Part shown: positions 16,984-25,345 of the stretch, piece after piece
How the letters are laid out: every line of letters begins with the position of its first letter
Position numbering within the stretch: the first letter of the stretch is position 1
From: DASPHG01 sp963748315
GTDB taxonomy: Bacteria > Actinomycetota > Thermoleophilia > Solirubrobacterales > Thermoleophilaceae
Direction: 5' to 3'
Assembly (NCBI GenBank): GCA_963748315.1
Contig: CAVVIK010000006.1
Span: 744,001-808,000 of the forward strand
DNA: 64,000 bases
Made by a program: the position numbers and the translations under genes
Notes under the pieces: model-generated
What the model was told of the DNA's origin: nothing
What the model saw: only the letters and a program-made list of their open reading frames with translations
Database searches by the model: none

Positions 16984-17004
16984 AACTTCCTAGGACGGGG
17001 CGGG
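16958..17004. repeat. 10-bp inverted repeat across asd 3' end
   Basis: CCCGCCCCGT (16958-16967) pairs perfectly with ACGGGGCGGG (16995-17004), enclosing the asd stop codon. May stabilise the mRNA 3' end together with the terminator just downstream. Confidence 0.5.
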
Positions 17005-17021
17005 GTAACGAGTAGCCGCAG

Positions 17022-17054
17022 AAGCCGGACAGCAAGGGCAGCTGTCCGGCTTTT
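17022..17054 (+). terminator. Rho-independent terminator of lysC-asd
   Basis: AGCCGGACAGC, 7-base loop, GCTGTCCGGCT followed by TTT: a perfect 11-bp stem with a short U-run 39 bases after the asd stop. Confidence 0.8.
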
Positions 17055-17063
17055 CGCGTTTCT

Positions 17064-17082
17064 AAGGGGGTCTGACCCCCTT
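17064..17082. repeat. Palindrome with GGGTCTGACCCC core
   Basis: AAGGGGG-TCTGA-CCCCCTT, arms perfect around a single central mismatch, touching the stop of the NUDIX gene. The same 12-base core recurs in the larger palindrome at 37558-37618. No T-run, so not an obvious terminator. Confidence 0.6.
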
Positions 17083-17495
17083 TAGGGACGGGGGTTGTTC
17101 GCCGTTCGGACCTGCTCGGCGAGACCGCGGTCGGACTCGTAGGTGAGCAGGGCGTCGACCTCCGAGAGCGGCACCCACATCAGGTCGTCCACCTCGTCGT
17201 TCGGCTCCCAGTCGCCGCGCTCGCGCACCCACAGCTCCCACCAGCGCACGAGCTTGTCGCGCCCCTTGCCGTCCTTGTAGCGGGTCGACTCCAGCTCGGC
17301 CCCGCGGTCGCCGCGCCAGCCGGTCTCCTCGACCAGCTCGCGCTCGAGCGCCTGCTCGAACGTCTCGCCCTCCTGGAGCTTGCCCTTCGGGAAGCTCCAG
17401 TCGTCGTACTTCGGGCGGTGGACGATCAGGACGCCCCCGTTCCGCCGGGGCACGGCGCCGGCCGCTTGGACCTCAGGCTGCGGCGAGGGAGGCAA
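17082..17495 (-). CDS. NUDIX hydrolase
   Basis: 137 aa with the Nudix box spread over GKLQEGETFEQALERELVEE and the following TGW, and N-terminal AAGAVPRRNGGVLIVHRP typical of MutT/ADPR-type enzymes. Hydrolyses a nucleoside diphosphate linked to X, using Mg bound by the Glu residues of the box. TTG start, overlapping the sdhE stop by 23 bases, so likely the last gene of the sdh transcript. MutT-like 8-oxo-dGTPase or diadenosine polyphosphate hydrolase are both possible. Confidence 0.88.
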   Translation of the reverse strand: MPPSPQPEVQAAGAVPRRNGGVLIVHRPKYDDWSFPKGKLQEGETFEQALERELVEETGWRGDRGAELESTRYKDGKGRDKLVRWWELWVRERGDWEPNDEVDDLMWVPLSEVDALLTYESDRGLAEQVRTANNPRP

Positions 17496-18375
17496 CCTTC
17501 TTCTGGACGTCGCGCGTGGAGACGACGTGCTTGTTCATCCCGAGCTCCTTGGGCTCGAGCCCGAGCGCCAGCCCGACGAGCTGGGGGAAGTGCAGCACCG
17601 GCATGCCGAGGTCGCGCTCGACGTAGCGCTCGGCGTCGGGCTGCTGGAGATCGAGGTTCAGGTGGCAGAGCGGGCACGGGGTCACGACGCAGTCGGCGCC
17701 CGCGTCGAGCGCGTCAGCCATGTGCCGGCCCGCCTGTCGGAGCGATGTCGCCTTGTTCATCGTGATGACCGGGAAGCCGCAGCACTTGTGGCTGCCCGCG
17801 TACGCGACCGGCTCGCCGCCGAGCGCCTCGATCACCTGCTCCAGATAGGTGTCGCGCTCGGGGTTGTCGGCGAACCCGAGCCGCCTGCTCGGCCGCACGA
17901 TGTAGCAGCCGTAGAACGGCGCAACGCGGAGGCCCTCGAGCGGGCGCACGACCTTGCCCTTGAGCGTGTCGAGACCGATCTCCTCGACCAGCAGCCAGAG
18001 GAAGTTCTTGTTCCACCACGCGCCGCCGCGCTCATAGGTCAGGCCCTCGGGTTCGAGATTGCCGTTGATGTGCTCGCGGTACGCGGTGTCGGCGTCGAGG
18101 CGCTCCTGGCACTCCGACTGCGCGCCCTGGCAGGTCGAGCAGATGTTCATCATGCCCATCGCGCCGTCGACCCCCTGCGCCATCGCGAACGTTCGCGCAT
18201 TGAGCGTGTCGGCCAGCTCCTGGTTGTGCTCTGCGATCACGCCCGCGCCGCAGCAGTTCGCGCGGTCGAGCTCGACGAGCTCGAGGTCGAGCAGCGGCGC
18301 GACCTTCGCGACGGCGCCGTGCAGCTCCGGGGTGAACCCGCGCGATACGCAGCCCGGCCAGTAGGCGAGTTTCAC
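17473..18375 (-). CDS. sdhE: Succinate dehydrogenase subunit E-type / HdrB-like cysteine-rich protein
   Basis: 300 aa with two CCG (cysteine-rich) domains: WPGCVSRGF...ANCCGAG...CSTCQ and YGCYIVRP...HKCCGFP...CPLCH. This is the fold of heterodisulfide reductase subunit B and of the SdhE subunit that replaces the haem-b membrane anchors in archaeal-type succinate dehydrogenase. It probably carries a special Fe-S cluster and passes electrons from SdhB to quinone. Overlaps sdhB by ATGA-type coupling. No SdhC/SdhD genes are nearby. Not to be confused with the flavinylation factor also called SdhE. Confidence 0.85.
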   Translation of the reverse strand: MKLAYWPGCVSRGFTPELHGAVAKVAPLLDLELVELDRANCCGAGVIAEHNQELADTLNARTFAMAQGVDGAMGMMNICSTCQGAQSECQERLDADTAYREHINGNLEPEGLTYERGGAWWNKNFLWLLVEEIGLDTLKGKVVRPLEGLRVAPFYGCYIVRPSRRLGFADNPERDTYLEQVIEALGGEPVAYAGSHKCCGFPVITMNKATSLRQAGRHMADALDAGADCVVTPCPLCHLNLDLQQPDAERYVERDLGMPVLHFPQLVGLALGLEPKELGMNKHVVSTRDVQKKVASLAAA

Positions 18376-19427
18376 TCTTCGGCTTCCTCTCCGACGATGT
18401 ACAGGTTCAGCTCGAGGCGCTCATCCTTCGACTCGATCTCCTTGAAGATGCGGCGCACGTTCTTCTGGTCCGGCAGCTTCGGATGGAGGAACACCTTGCG
18501 CGGGCCGACCTTCTTGACGGTGTTGACGGCGGTGCTCGCGGAGTCGAGCAGCTGCTTCACGGCGCTCGGATCGGTCTGGCCGCGGACCATGCTGCCCTGC
18601 CCGAAGGAACGCACCGGCATCTGCCCCTCGTGGAGCGTGCCCCACTTCTCGATGATCCGAACGAACGCCTGCTCGTGGCCGTAGCCGTTGTTCGAGTCCT
18701 TGATCTCGAAGTCGTCCGTGGCGCGCCGGCGCAGCCGCATGATCTGGTCCATCGGGGCGACGTCCTTCGGGCAGACCTCGACGCACTGGAAGCAGTGCGT
18801 GCAGTCGTAGATCCCGTGCGGGTCCTGGGCGAGGTCCTTCAGCCGCGATTCGGTCTGGCCGTCGCGCGGGTCGCCGACGAAGCGGTACGCCTTCGCCAGC
18901 GCGGCGGGGCCGACGAACTCGGGATCGACCTCGAGCGAGAGGCAGGCCGAGACGCACGCGCCGCAGTGGATGCAGGCCATCGCCTGGGTGATGTCGATCA
19001 TCGCCTCGGCGGGCACGATGTACTCGCGCTCCGGCGGCGGCCCGTCCGGCAGGAGCCACGGCACGACGCGCTGGACCTTCTTCCAGTGGACCGCGTCCAT
19101 GTCGACGATCAGGTCCTTGAGCACGGGCATGTTGCCCATGGGCTCCACCACGATCGCGCCGTTCTTCGCGCCGGCAGCGGCTTCGCCGATCAGCGTGTTG
19201 CAGGCGAGCCGCGAGCGGCCGTTGATCTTCACGCCGCATGAGCCGCAGATCGCCGCCTGGCAGGAGCAGCGGATCGCAAGCGAGCCGTCCTGGTCGCCGC
19301 GCACCTGGAGGATCCCGTCGAGCACCGAGCGCTCGGGCTCGAGCTCGACGCTGAAGTCCTGCCAGTAAGCCGGCTCCCCGGACTCGGGGTCGAAGCGGCG
19401 GATCTTCAGTGCGTAGTTCTCGGCCAT
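18372..19427 (-). CDS. sdhB: Succinate dehydrogenase iron-sulfur subunit, elongated
   Basis: 351 aa, about 110 longer than usual at the C-terminus. The 2Fe-2S ligands are in RCSCQAAICGSC plus RLAC; the first 4Fe-4S motif is CIHCGACVSAC. The third motif reads CTHCFQCVEVCP: the position that is Ile/Met in 3Fe-4S enzymes is Cys, so a second 4Fe-4S cluster is predicted, as in the Sulfolobus-type enzyme. The extra C-terminal region (after about residue 240) is of unknown role and may dock SdhE. Central gene of sdhA-sdhB-sdhE. Confidence 0.92.
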   Translation of the reverse strand: MAENYALKIRRFDPESGEPAYWQDFSVELEPERSVLDGILQVRGDQDGSLAIRCSCQAAICGSCGVKINGRSRLACNTLIGEAAAGAKNGAIVVEPMGNMPVLKDLIVDMDAVHWKKVQRVVPWLLPDGPPPEREYIVPAEAMIDITQAMACIHCGACVSACLSLEVDPEFVGPAALAKAYRFVGDPRDGQTESRLKDLAQDPHGIYDCTHCFQCVEVCPKDVAPMDQIMRLRRRATDDFEIKDSNNGYGHEQAFVRIIEKWGTLHEGQMPVRSFGQGSMVRGQTDPSAVKQLLDSASTAVNTVKKVGPRKVFLHPKLPDQKNVRRIFKEIESKDERLELNLYIVGEEAEE

Positions 19428-19428
19428 C

Positions 19429-21126
19429 TCAATAGGTTCGTTCCTGGGGCTCCCATTGCGTCATGGTCACCTCCGAGTAGGAGATCTTCGGCTCATTCCC
19501 CTCGAGCGTGATGTTTATGTGCTTGAGCCATTCCTCGTCGTTCCGCTCGGGGTAGTCGGTCCTGAACTGGGCGCCGCGGCTCTCCTTGCGCTCGATCGCG
19601 CCCACGACGACCGCCTCCGCATTGTCGAGCATGAAACCGAGCTCGATCGCGCCCAGCAGGTCCTGGTTGAACACGGTGCCCTTGTCGTCGATCGCGACTG
19701 TCTTCGCCTCCTCCTTCAGCCGCTGGACTGTCTCGAGCGCCGTGTTCAGGCCCTGCTCGTCGCGGAACACGGCCACGTACTTGTCCATCGTCGAGCCGAG
19801 CTCGCGCTTGATCTCGGAGACGCGCCTCCCCGTGCGGTCGCGGCCGACGACGTCGCGGATCATCTTCGCCTCGTCGTCGAGCGAGCTCTGTGACGGCTCC
19901 GGCATCGAGTGCTCCTTGGCGTGCTGTGCGGCATGCCGTCCCGAGCGGCCGCCGAAGACGAGCGTGTCGAGCAGGGAGTTGGCGCCCAGGCGGTTGCCGC
20001 CGTGGACCGAGACGCAGGCAACCTCGCCGGCGGCGTAGAGGCCGGGAATCGGCGTGCGCCCGTCCGAGTCGGTCTTCACGCCGCCCATGACGTAGTGGTT
20101 GCCGGGCTTGATGTGGATCGGGTCCTTGGTGATGTCGACACCGGCGAAGTCGCGCCCGACGTTGACGATCTCGCGCAGCGCCTCGTGGATGCGCTTGCGC
20201 GGCACGACGGTGATGTCGAGCGCGACCGTCCCGTCGGGGAAGCCGCGTCCCTCGTTGATCTCGGTCTGCTCGGCGCGCGAGACGACGTCGCGCGAGGCGA
20301 GCTCCATCTTGTTTGGCGCGTACTTCTCCATGAAGCGCTCGCCCTGGGCGTTGTAGAGGTGCGCGCCCTCGCCGCGGGCGCCCTCGGTGATCAGCAGGCC
20401 GTTCCCCTGAAGCGTCGTGGGGTGGTACTGGATCATCTCCATGTCCATCAGCGGGGCGCCGATCCGGTACGCCATCGCGATCCCATCGCCATTGCAGATG
20501 AGGGCGTTGGTCGTGGGGTTGTAGACCTGGCCGTTCCCGCCGCTCGCGAGGATCACCGTCTTCGCGGCGAAGAGCTCCATCGCGCCGTCGCGGATGTTGC
20601 GCGCGACACAGCCGGCGATGTGACCCTGGTCGTCGCGTACGAGCGCGGTCGTGAACCATTCCTCGAAGCGGTAGACCTCGTCGTGCTTCATCAGCTGCTC
20701 GTAGAGCACGTGCAGGATCGCCTGGCCGGTGATGTCGGCCACGTAGTACGTGCGCGCCGCGGATGCCCCGCCGAAGGCCCGCGTGCCGAGCTTGCCCTCC
20801 TCGTTGCGGTGGAAGGTGACGCCCAGATGCTCGAGATCGAGGATCTCCTGCGGCGCCTGGCGGCACATGATCTCGATCGCGTCCTGGTCGCCGAGGTAGT
20901 CGGAGCCCTTGACCGTGTCGAACGCGTGCGACTCCCACGAGTCCTCCGGGTTGAGCGCGGCGTTGATCCCGCCCTGCGCCGCGTTCGAGTGCGAGCGGAC
21001 CGGGTGGACCTTGGACATGATCCCGACGGACGCACCCTCCTCGGCGGCGGCGAGCGCCGCGCGCTGTCCCGCGAGTCCGGCTCCTATTACGAGGACATCG
21101 TGCTGAGGCATCGGAAGCCGCGGCAT
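19429..21126 (-). CDS. sdhA: Succinate dehydrogenase flavoprotein subunit
   Basis: 565 aa. FAD-binding VLVIGAGLAGQRAAL, covalent-FAD His in RSHSNAAQGGIN, substrate-site HPTTLQGNGLLITEGARGEG, and the GGVKTDSDGRT and GNRLGANSLL blocks. Oxidises succinate to fumarate and passes electrons to SdhB. ATG 21126; a second ATG at 21111 (MPQHDVLVIG) is an alternative start. One base separates it from sdhB. Faces the divergent gene at 21194. Confidence 0.95.
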   Translation of the reverse strand: MPRLPMPQHDVLVIGAGLAGQRAALAAAEEGASVGIMSKVHPVRSHSNAAQGGINAALNPEDSWESHAFDTVKGSDYLGDQDAIEIMCRQAPQEILDLEHLGVTFHRNEEGKLGTRAFGGASAARTYYVADITGQAILHVLYEQLMKHDEVYRFEEWFTTALVRDDQGHIAGCVARNIRDGAMELFAAKTVILASGGNGQVYNPTTNALICNGDGIAMAYRIGAPLMDMEMIQYHPTTLQGNGLLITEGARGEGAHLYNAQGERFMEKYAPNKMELASRDVVSRAEQTEINEGRGFPDGTVALDITVVPRKRIHEALREIVNVGRDFAGVDITKDPIHIKPGNHYVMGGVKTDSDGRTPIPGLYAAGEVACVSVHGGNRLGANSLLDTLVFGGRSGRHAAQHAKEHSMPEPSQSSLDDEAKMIRDVVGRDRTGRRVSEIKRELGSTMDKYVAVFRDEQGLNTALETVQRLKEEAKTVAIDDKGTVFNQDLLGAIELGFMLDNAEAVVVGAIERKESRGAQFRTDYPERNDEEWLKHINITLEGNEPKISYSEVTMTQWEPQERTY

Positions 21127-21179
21127 CCTATGCGAGATACGCGGGGCGGAGTCCGCGGGGCTCAGGGCGACTGCGCGGC

Positions 21180-21185
21180 TAGTAT
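21180..21185 (+). promoter_or_regulatory. -10 box of GT-C-like gene
   Basis: TAGTAT, 8 nt before GTG 21194; leaderless start predicted. Confidence 0.5.
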
Positions 21186-21193
21186 CGGATCGG

Positions 21194-23110
21194 GTGGAAG
21201 CGGTCGCCCATCACGCGCTGCTCGCGTTGGCCCTCGCTGCACTTGCTTCCACCGCGCTTCGCCTCGCGTCACTGCTGACGCCGCGCGGGCTCGAGCGCGC
21301 CGTCGCCGCGGCCCCGATCGGCGCCGCGCTGGCGGTGATCTGGGCGCTGCTCCTGGGTCTTCCCGAGCTCGGCACCAACCGGCTTGCGCTCGCTCTCTCG
21401 ACACTGGCCACCTGGCTGGCGGTCAGGGCGTTCCTCCCGGCTCCCGACGTGCCGCTGGCGGTGGACCTGCGCGAATGGTGGGGCTCGCTTCCCCGCATCG
21501 CCCGGGCAGGGGTGGGCGCTGTCGCTGCCGTGGGCGTGGCCTGGGCGGGTTTCGCTCTACGGCATCCCCAGCTCGGCGTCGACGCGATCCTCTACCACCT
21601 CTCAGACGTCGTGGCCTGGATCGAGAACGGGAGGCCCGGCAGCGTCGTCGACTTCGTCTATGGCCGACCGCTGGGCAACCTGCCGCAGGCCAACGAGACC
21701 CTGCACGCGTGGGGCACCGGTCTCTCGCGCAGCTTCGTCTTCGCCGGGGTGTGGAGCGTCGCGGCGATGGGGCTCTTGACCGCGGCGGGCTGGCTGGGGT
21801 TGCGCACGCTCGGGGTGAGCCGCCGGCTGGCCGTGCTGGGCCTGGCCGCAGTCTGCACGGCGCCGGTGATCGTGCAGGAGCTGCGCACGCCGGGCACCGA
21901 TCTCCCCGCGCTGGCGTGGCTGGTGACGGCGGCGGCGCTCGTGGCCGCTTCCGCGCGCCGGCCGGCCCTGCTGGCCCCCGCACTCCTCGCGGCGGCGCTG
22001 GCGATCGGGACCAAGCCGACCGGGGCGCCGCTGGCGCTCGTAGTCCTCGTGATCGGGTTCGCCATGCATCGGCGCCGGCTGCGGGAGCACCGCCGGCCGC
22101 TCGTCCTCGCGGCTCTCGCGGCCTCCGTGGTCGGAGGCGTGTGGTACGTGCGCAACATGATCAGCCACGGGGCTCCGTTGTGGCCGATGACCGAGTTCCC
22201 CGGGAGCGATCCGCGGCCGCCGCTCTTCGAAGCGCAAGCCCACAGCCTGCTCGAGCGGCCGAAGGAGTCGTTGAGCGGGCACCTGGACGAGTACGAGCAT
22301 CTGCTCGCGGGGTATCTCGTGCTGATCGCGGCCGCGGTGATCGCGCCCCTGCTCGCCCGGCGGCGCGAGGTCACGTTTGCAGGGATCGCGGCGGGGCTGT
22401 CCGTGCTCATCTACGTGAACGCGCCCTACACCGGGGCGGGCGATCTGGAGTCGCTGGCCCGGCCATACCTGACGGCACTGAGGTATCTGCTCCCAGCGGC
22501 CGCTGCGGCGGGGTTCTGTGTCGTGCTCGCAGCGTCGCGCGGGAGACAGCCGGGCCGCTCGTTCGCCGAGGCCGCGTTGTGGTTGGCGGTCGCCTGGAAT
22601 GTGTGGCGCACCCTTGACCTCGACTTCCCGCTTGCTCCGTCGACGTTGACGCTGGTCCTTGCGGCGGCGCTCGGCGCGTTCGCGGCGTCGGTCACGCCCG
22701 GCTACGTCCTGCGCTGGGTCCCGGTCGCCGGGCTCCTGGCCTTCGTCGTCGCGGGCGCGGTGGCCGCCGATGGCTACACGCTGCGGCATGCACGGGCCGG
22801 GACCCCGCGGGTCCCCTTCAGCCCGGTGGTCGGCATCCTCGCGGCCCGCTCCGACTTCGAAAACGGCTCGGAGCGGGTCTCAATGGCGCCGGGGGTGACG
22901 GCCATGCTCGCGGGGGACGAGCTCGAGCACGAGGTGGTGCTGATCCCGAGCGATGAGCCGTGCGACGAGATCGAGGCGCGCGCTCGTGACGGCTGGGTCG
23001 TGGTTGCGGACATCGTGGCCGACAGCGTGCCGGCCTATACGGCCCGCGAGTGCTTTGCGGGACGAGCGCCGGTGATCGAGACCGGCGGCTACCGCGTCTA
23101 TCACGACTGA
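21194..23110 (+). CDS. Polytopic membrane protein, GT-C glycosyltransferase-like
   Basis: 638 aa, GTG start. At least 11 hydrophobic helices, a first extracytoplasmic loop with HPQLGVDAILYHLSDVVAWI and a cytoplasmic/periplasmic VWYVRNMISHGAPLWPM segment, the arrangement of polyprenol-phosphate-sugar dependent GT-C enzymes (ArnT/PMT-like). A C-terminal soluble region of about 110 residues follows the last helix. Adjacent methyltransferase and GT2 genes point to lipid or envelope glycan assembly. Exact sugar donor and acceptor unknown. The 3' end overlaps the convergent methyltransferase by 10 bases. Confidence 0.65.
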   Translation: MEAVAHHALLALALAALASTALRLASLLTPRGLERAVAAAPIGAALAVIWALLLGLPELGTNRLALALSTLATWLAVRAFLPAPDVPLAVDLREWWGSLPRIARAGVGAVAAVGVAWAGFALRHPQLGVDAILYHLSDVVAWIENGRPGSVVDFVYGRPLGNLPQANETLHAWGTGLSRSFVFAGVWSVAAMGLLTAAGWLGLRTLGVSRRLAVLGLAAVCTAPVIVQELRTPGTDLPALAWLVTAAALVAASARRPALLAPALLAAALAIGTKPTGAPLALVVLVIGFAMHRRRLREHRRPLVLAALAASVVGGVWYVRNMISHGAPLWPMTEFPGSDPRPPLFEAQAHSLLERPKESLSGHLDEYEHLLAGYLVLIAAAVIAPLLARRREVTFAGIAAGLSVLIYVNAPYTGAGDLESLARPYLTALRYLLPAAAAAGFCVVLAASRGRQPGRSFAEAALWLAVAWNVWRTLDLDFPLAPSTLTLVLAAALGAFAASVTPGYVLRWVPVAGLLAFVVAGAVAADGYTLRHARAGTPRVPFSPVVGILAARSDFENGSERVSMAPGVTAMLAGDELEHEVVLIPSDEPCDEIEARARDGWVVVADIVADSVPAYTARECFAGRAPVIETGGYRVYHD

Positions 23111-23862
23111 TCCTGCGGGCGATGCCCGCTGACGCGTACCGATCCCGCGATCGCGCGCACTGGGGTGTGCTCCAGCCAGCGCTCGACCGTCAGCACCGGG
23201 CGGATGAGCCGCGCAGGAAGGGCCGGATGCAGGAACTCGAACGGCTCGGCCACCTCGACGACCAGGCCGGCCGTCTCCAGCTCGCGCGCGAGCTGGTCCG
23301 CGCGGAAGGCGGTCTCGTGCTCCGTCACATGACGCCGCCGAGCGACCCAACCGACGTGGCGCTCGGCCCAGACCTGGGGATTCGCCATGTTCGGCTCCGA
23401 GAAGGCGAAGCGGCCCCCGGGACGCAGGACGGGGAACGTGTTGCGCAGCGTGAGCTCCATGTTGAGGTGGTGCAGGACGCTCACGCCCACGATCGCGTCG
23501 AACTGGCGGCCCTCGAGGCCCGCGCCGGTCTCCGCGTTGCCCACAACCACCTCGACGTGCCCGCTCGTGCGCTCACGGCAGACCGCCGCGGTCGCCTCGC
23601 TCAGCTCGAGTGCGGTCAGCTCGCACCCGGTCTCGGCCAGACGGGTGGTGAACTCGCCCGTGCCCGCTCCCAGCTCGAGGCAGCGGACGCCGGGTCCGAT
23701 TTTCGCGGCCTGGACCAGGAACTCAGCCCGGCGCGCGGCGCGGATGCGGCCGGCAGGGCCGGTCCAGCCCCAGACGTCCTCGAGGCCCGCGGCAACCGCC
23801 TCGCCCTGCAGCGCCTCGCGCGCGTAACGCTGCTCGGCGGCTCCTTTCGATAGGTCGGCCAT
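23101..23862 (-). CDS. Class I SAM-dependent methyltransferase
   Basis: 253 aa. SAM motif I VRCLELGAGTGEFTTRLAE, motif II acid in LTALELSE, motif IV FDAIVGVSVLHHL, and the post-IV GGRFAFSEPN. Belongs to the Methyltransf_11/25 group acting on small molecules, lipids or sugars. ATG 23862 faces the divergent methyltransferase-glycosyltransferase fusion with only 19 bases between starts, suggesting shared control. Confidence 0.85.
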   Translation of the reverse strand: MADLSKGAAEQRYAREALQGEAVAAGLEDVWGWTGPAGRIRAARRAEFLVQAAKIGPGVRCLELGAGTGEFTTRLAETGCELTALELSEATAAVCRERTSGHVEVVVGNAETGAGLEGRQFDAIVGVSVLHHLNMELTLRNTFPVLRPGGRFAFSEPNMANPQVWAERHVGWVARRRHVTEHETAFRADQLARELETAGLVVEVAEPFEFLHPALPARLIRPVLTVERWLEHTPVRAIAGSVRVSGHRPQDQS

Positions 23863-23881
23863 AACCAATCGATAGCGTGCG

Positions 23882-25345
23882 ATGGCGATGGATGTGGAAG
23901 CGGCGAGCGTGGCGGACACAGGCATCCCGGCGGAGTACCGCGCGCTGGCGAAGTTCTTCGACGACTTCGTCGACGAGGCCGACCACTGGGAGAGCCGCAC
24001 CGCTCCGTATCACGAGCTCGTGAGCTCGATCTACACGTCGCTCATCCCGCCCGACGCGCGGATCCTCGAGATCGGCTCTGGACGCGGCGACCTGCTTGCC
24101 GCGCTCAAGCCGTCCCGAGGCGTCGGCGTCGACGTGAGCACGCGCATGGTCGACGCGGCCCGCAACCGGCATCCAGGGCTCGAGTTCGTCTGTGCCGCCG
24201 GCGAGTCGTTGGCGTTGGGTGAGACGTTCGACTACATCGTCCTTTCCGACCTGGTCCCGTACGCGCACGACCTTCAGGCGCTAATGGGGGCCGTCTCGGC
24301 CCACAGCCACCCGCGCACGCGGGTGATCTCGAACACGTACAGCAACCTCTGGCGCGGGCCTCTATGGGGGCTGCGGATGGCCGGCGTGCGTCCGAACAAG
24401 CCGGTGCGCAACTGGGTGGCCCCGCGCGACCTCGAGAACCTGTTCGAGCTGGGCGGCTTCGAAGTGCTCGCGCGCCGCACGGAGATCCTGCTGCCGATGC
24501 GCCCGGGCGCCGTGAGCGGAGTCGTGAACGGCGCGCTGGCGCGTCTCCCGCTGCTGCGGATGCTCGCGCTCACGAACTTCTTCATCGCCCGGCAGCTCCC
24601 GCGCAGCCGCCCCGATCACGGCGTGTCCGTGATCGTGCCGACTCGCAACGAGGCCGGCAACATCGACGCGATCGTCGAGCGCGTCCCGGAGATGGGCACC
24701 GGGACCGAAATCGTGTTCGTCGAGGGAGGGTCGACCGACGACACCCGGGAGAGGATCACGGCCGCGATCGCGGACTCCTCGCGCGACGCTCGCCTGTTGA
24801 TCCAGACCGACACCGGCAAGGCGAACGCGGTCTACGAGGGATTCGCCGCGGCAAAGCACGAGGTTCTGATGATCCTCGACGCGGATCTCACCGTGGCGCC
24901 CGAGGACCTGCCCAAGTTCTACGACGCGCTCGTCTCCGGGCGCGGCGAGATGGTGGTGGGCAGTCGGCTCGTCTACGGGATGGAGTCGGGCGCGATGCGC
25001 TTCCTGAACATGGTGGGAAACAAGTTCTTCGCGTGGCTGCTCTCGTTCGTGCTCGGCCAGTACGTCAAGGACACGCTGTGCGGGACGAAGGCGATGTTCC
25101 GTGAGGACTATCTGCGCATCGCGAAAACCCGCCGCGAATTCGAGCCCGAGGACCGCTGGGGCGACTTCGACTTCCTGCTGGGCGCCTCACTCCTGGGGAT
25201 GAAGGTCCTCAACGTCCCGATTCGCTACGGCGCTCGGACCTACGGCGATACCAACATGCCCCGCTTCAGCACGGGCGGGCAGCTCGCCCGGCTGGCCATC
25301 GCCGGCTTCCGCCGCATCTGGATCCGGCCGGTCGAGCGCGACTAG
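23882..25345 (+). CDS. Methyltransferase-GT2 glycosyltransferase fusion
   Basis: 487 aa bifunctional protein. Residues about 55-165 are a SAM methyltransferase (RILEIGSGRGDLLAAL, EFVCAAGESL). Residues about 245-480 are a family 2 glycosyltransferase: VSVIVPTRNEAGNIDAIVER, VFVEGGSTDDT, DXD-like ILDADLTV, VVGSRLVYGM and GTKAMFREDY. The GT2 part resembles dolichol-/polyprenol-phosphate sugar synthases, which would supply the donor for the nearby GT-C protein (inference). ATG 23882 used; ATG 23888 is equally good and lies 9 nt after a TAGCGT box. The stop shares CTAG with the next gene. Confidence 0.85.
   Translation: MAMDVEAASVADTGIPAEYRALAKFFDDFVDEADHWESRTAPYHELVSSIYTSLIPPDARILEIGSGRGDLLAALKPSRGVGVDVSTRMVDAARNRHPGLEFVCAAGESLALGETFDYIVLSDLVPYAHDLQALMGAVSAHSHPRTRVISNTYSNLWRGPLWGLRMAGVRPNKPVRNWVAPRDLENLFELGGFEVLARRTEILLPMRPGAVSGVVNGALARLPLLRMLALTNFFIARQLPRSRPDHGVSVIVPTRNEAGNIDAIVERVPEMGTGTEIVFVEGGSTDDTRERITAAIADSSRDARLLIQTDTGKANAVYEGFAAAKHEVLMILDADLTVAPEDLPKFYDALVSGRGEMVVGSRLVYGMESGAMRFLNMVGNKFFAWLLSFVLGQYVKDTLCGTKAMFREDYLRIAKTRREFEPEDRWGDFDFLLGASLLGMKVLNVPIRYGARTYGDTNMPRFSTGGQLARLAIAGFRRIWIRPVERD

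Noticed and set aside
19909..22617. Plus-strand open frame of 902 codons across sdhA and the GT-C gene
   Set aside because: No domain; covers the antisense of sdhA and a wrong frame of the membrane protein gene.
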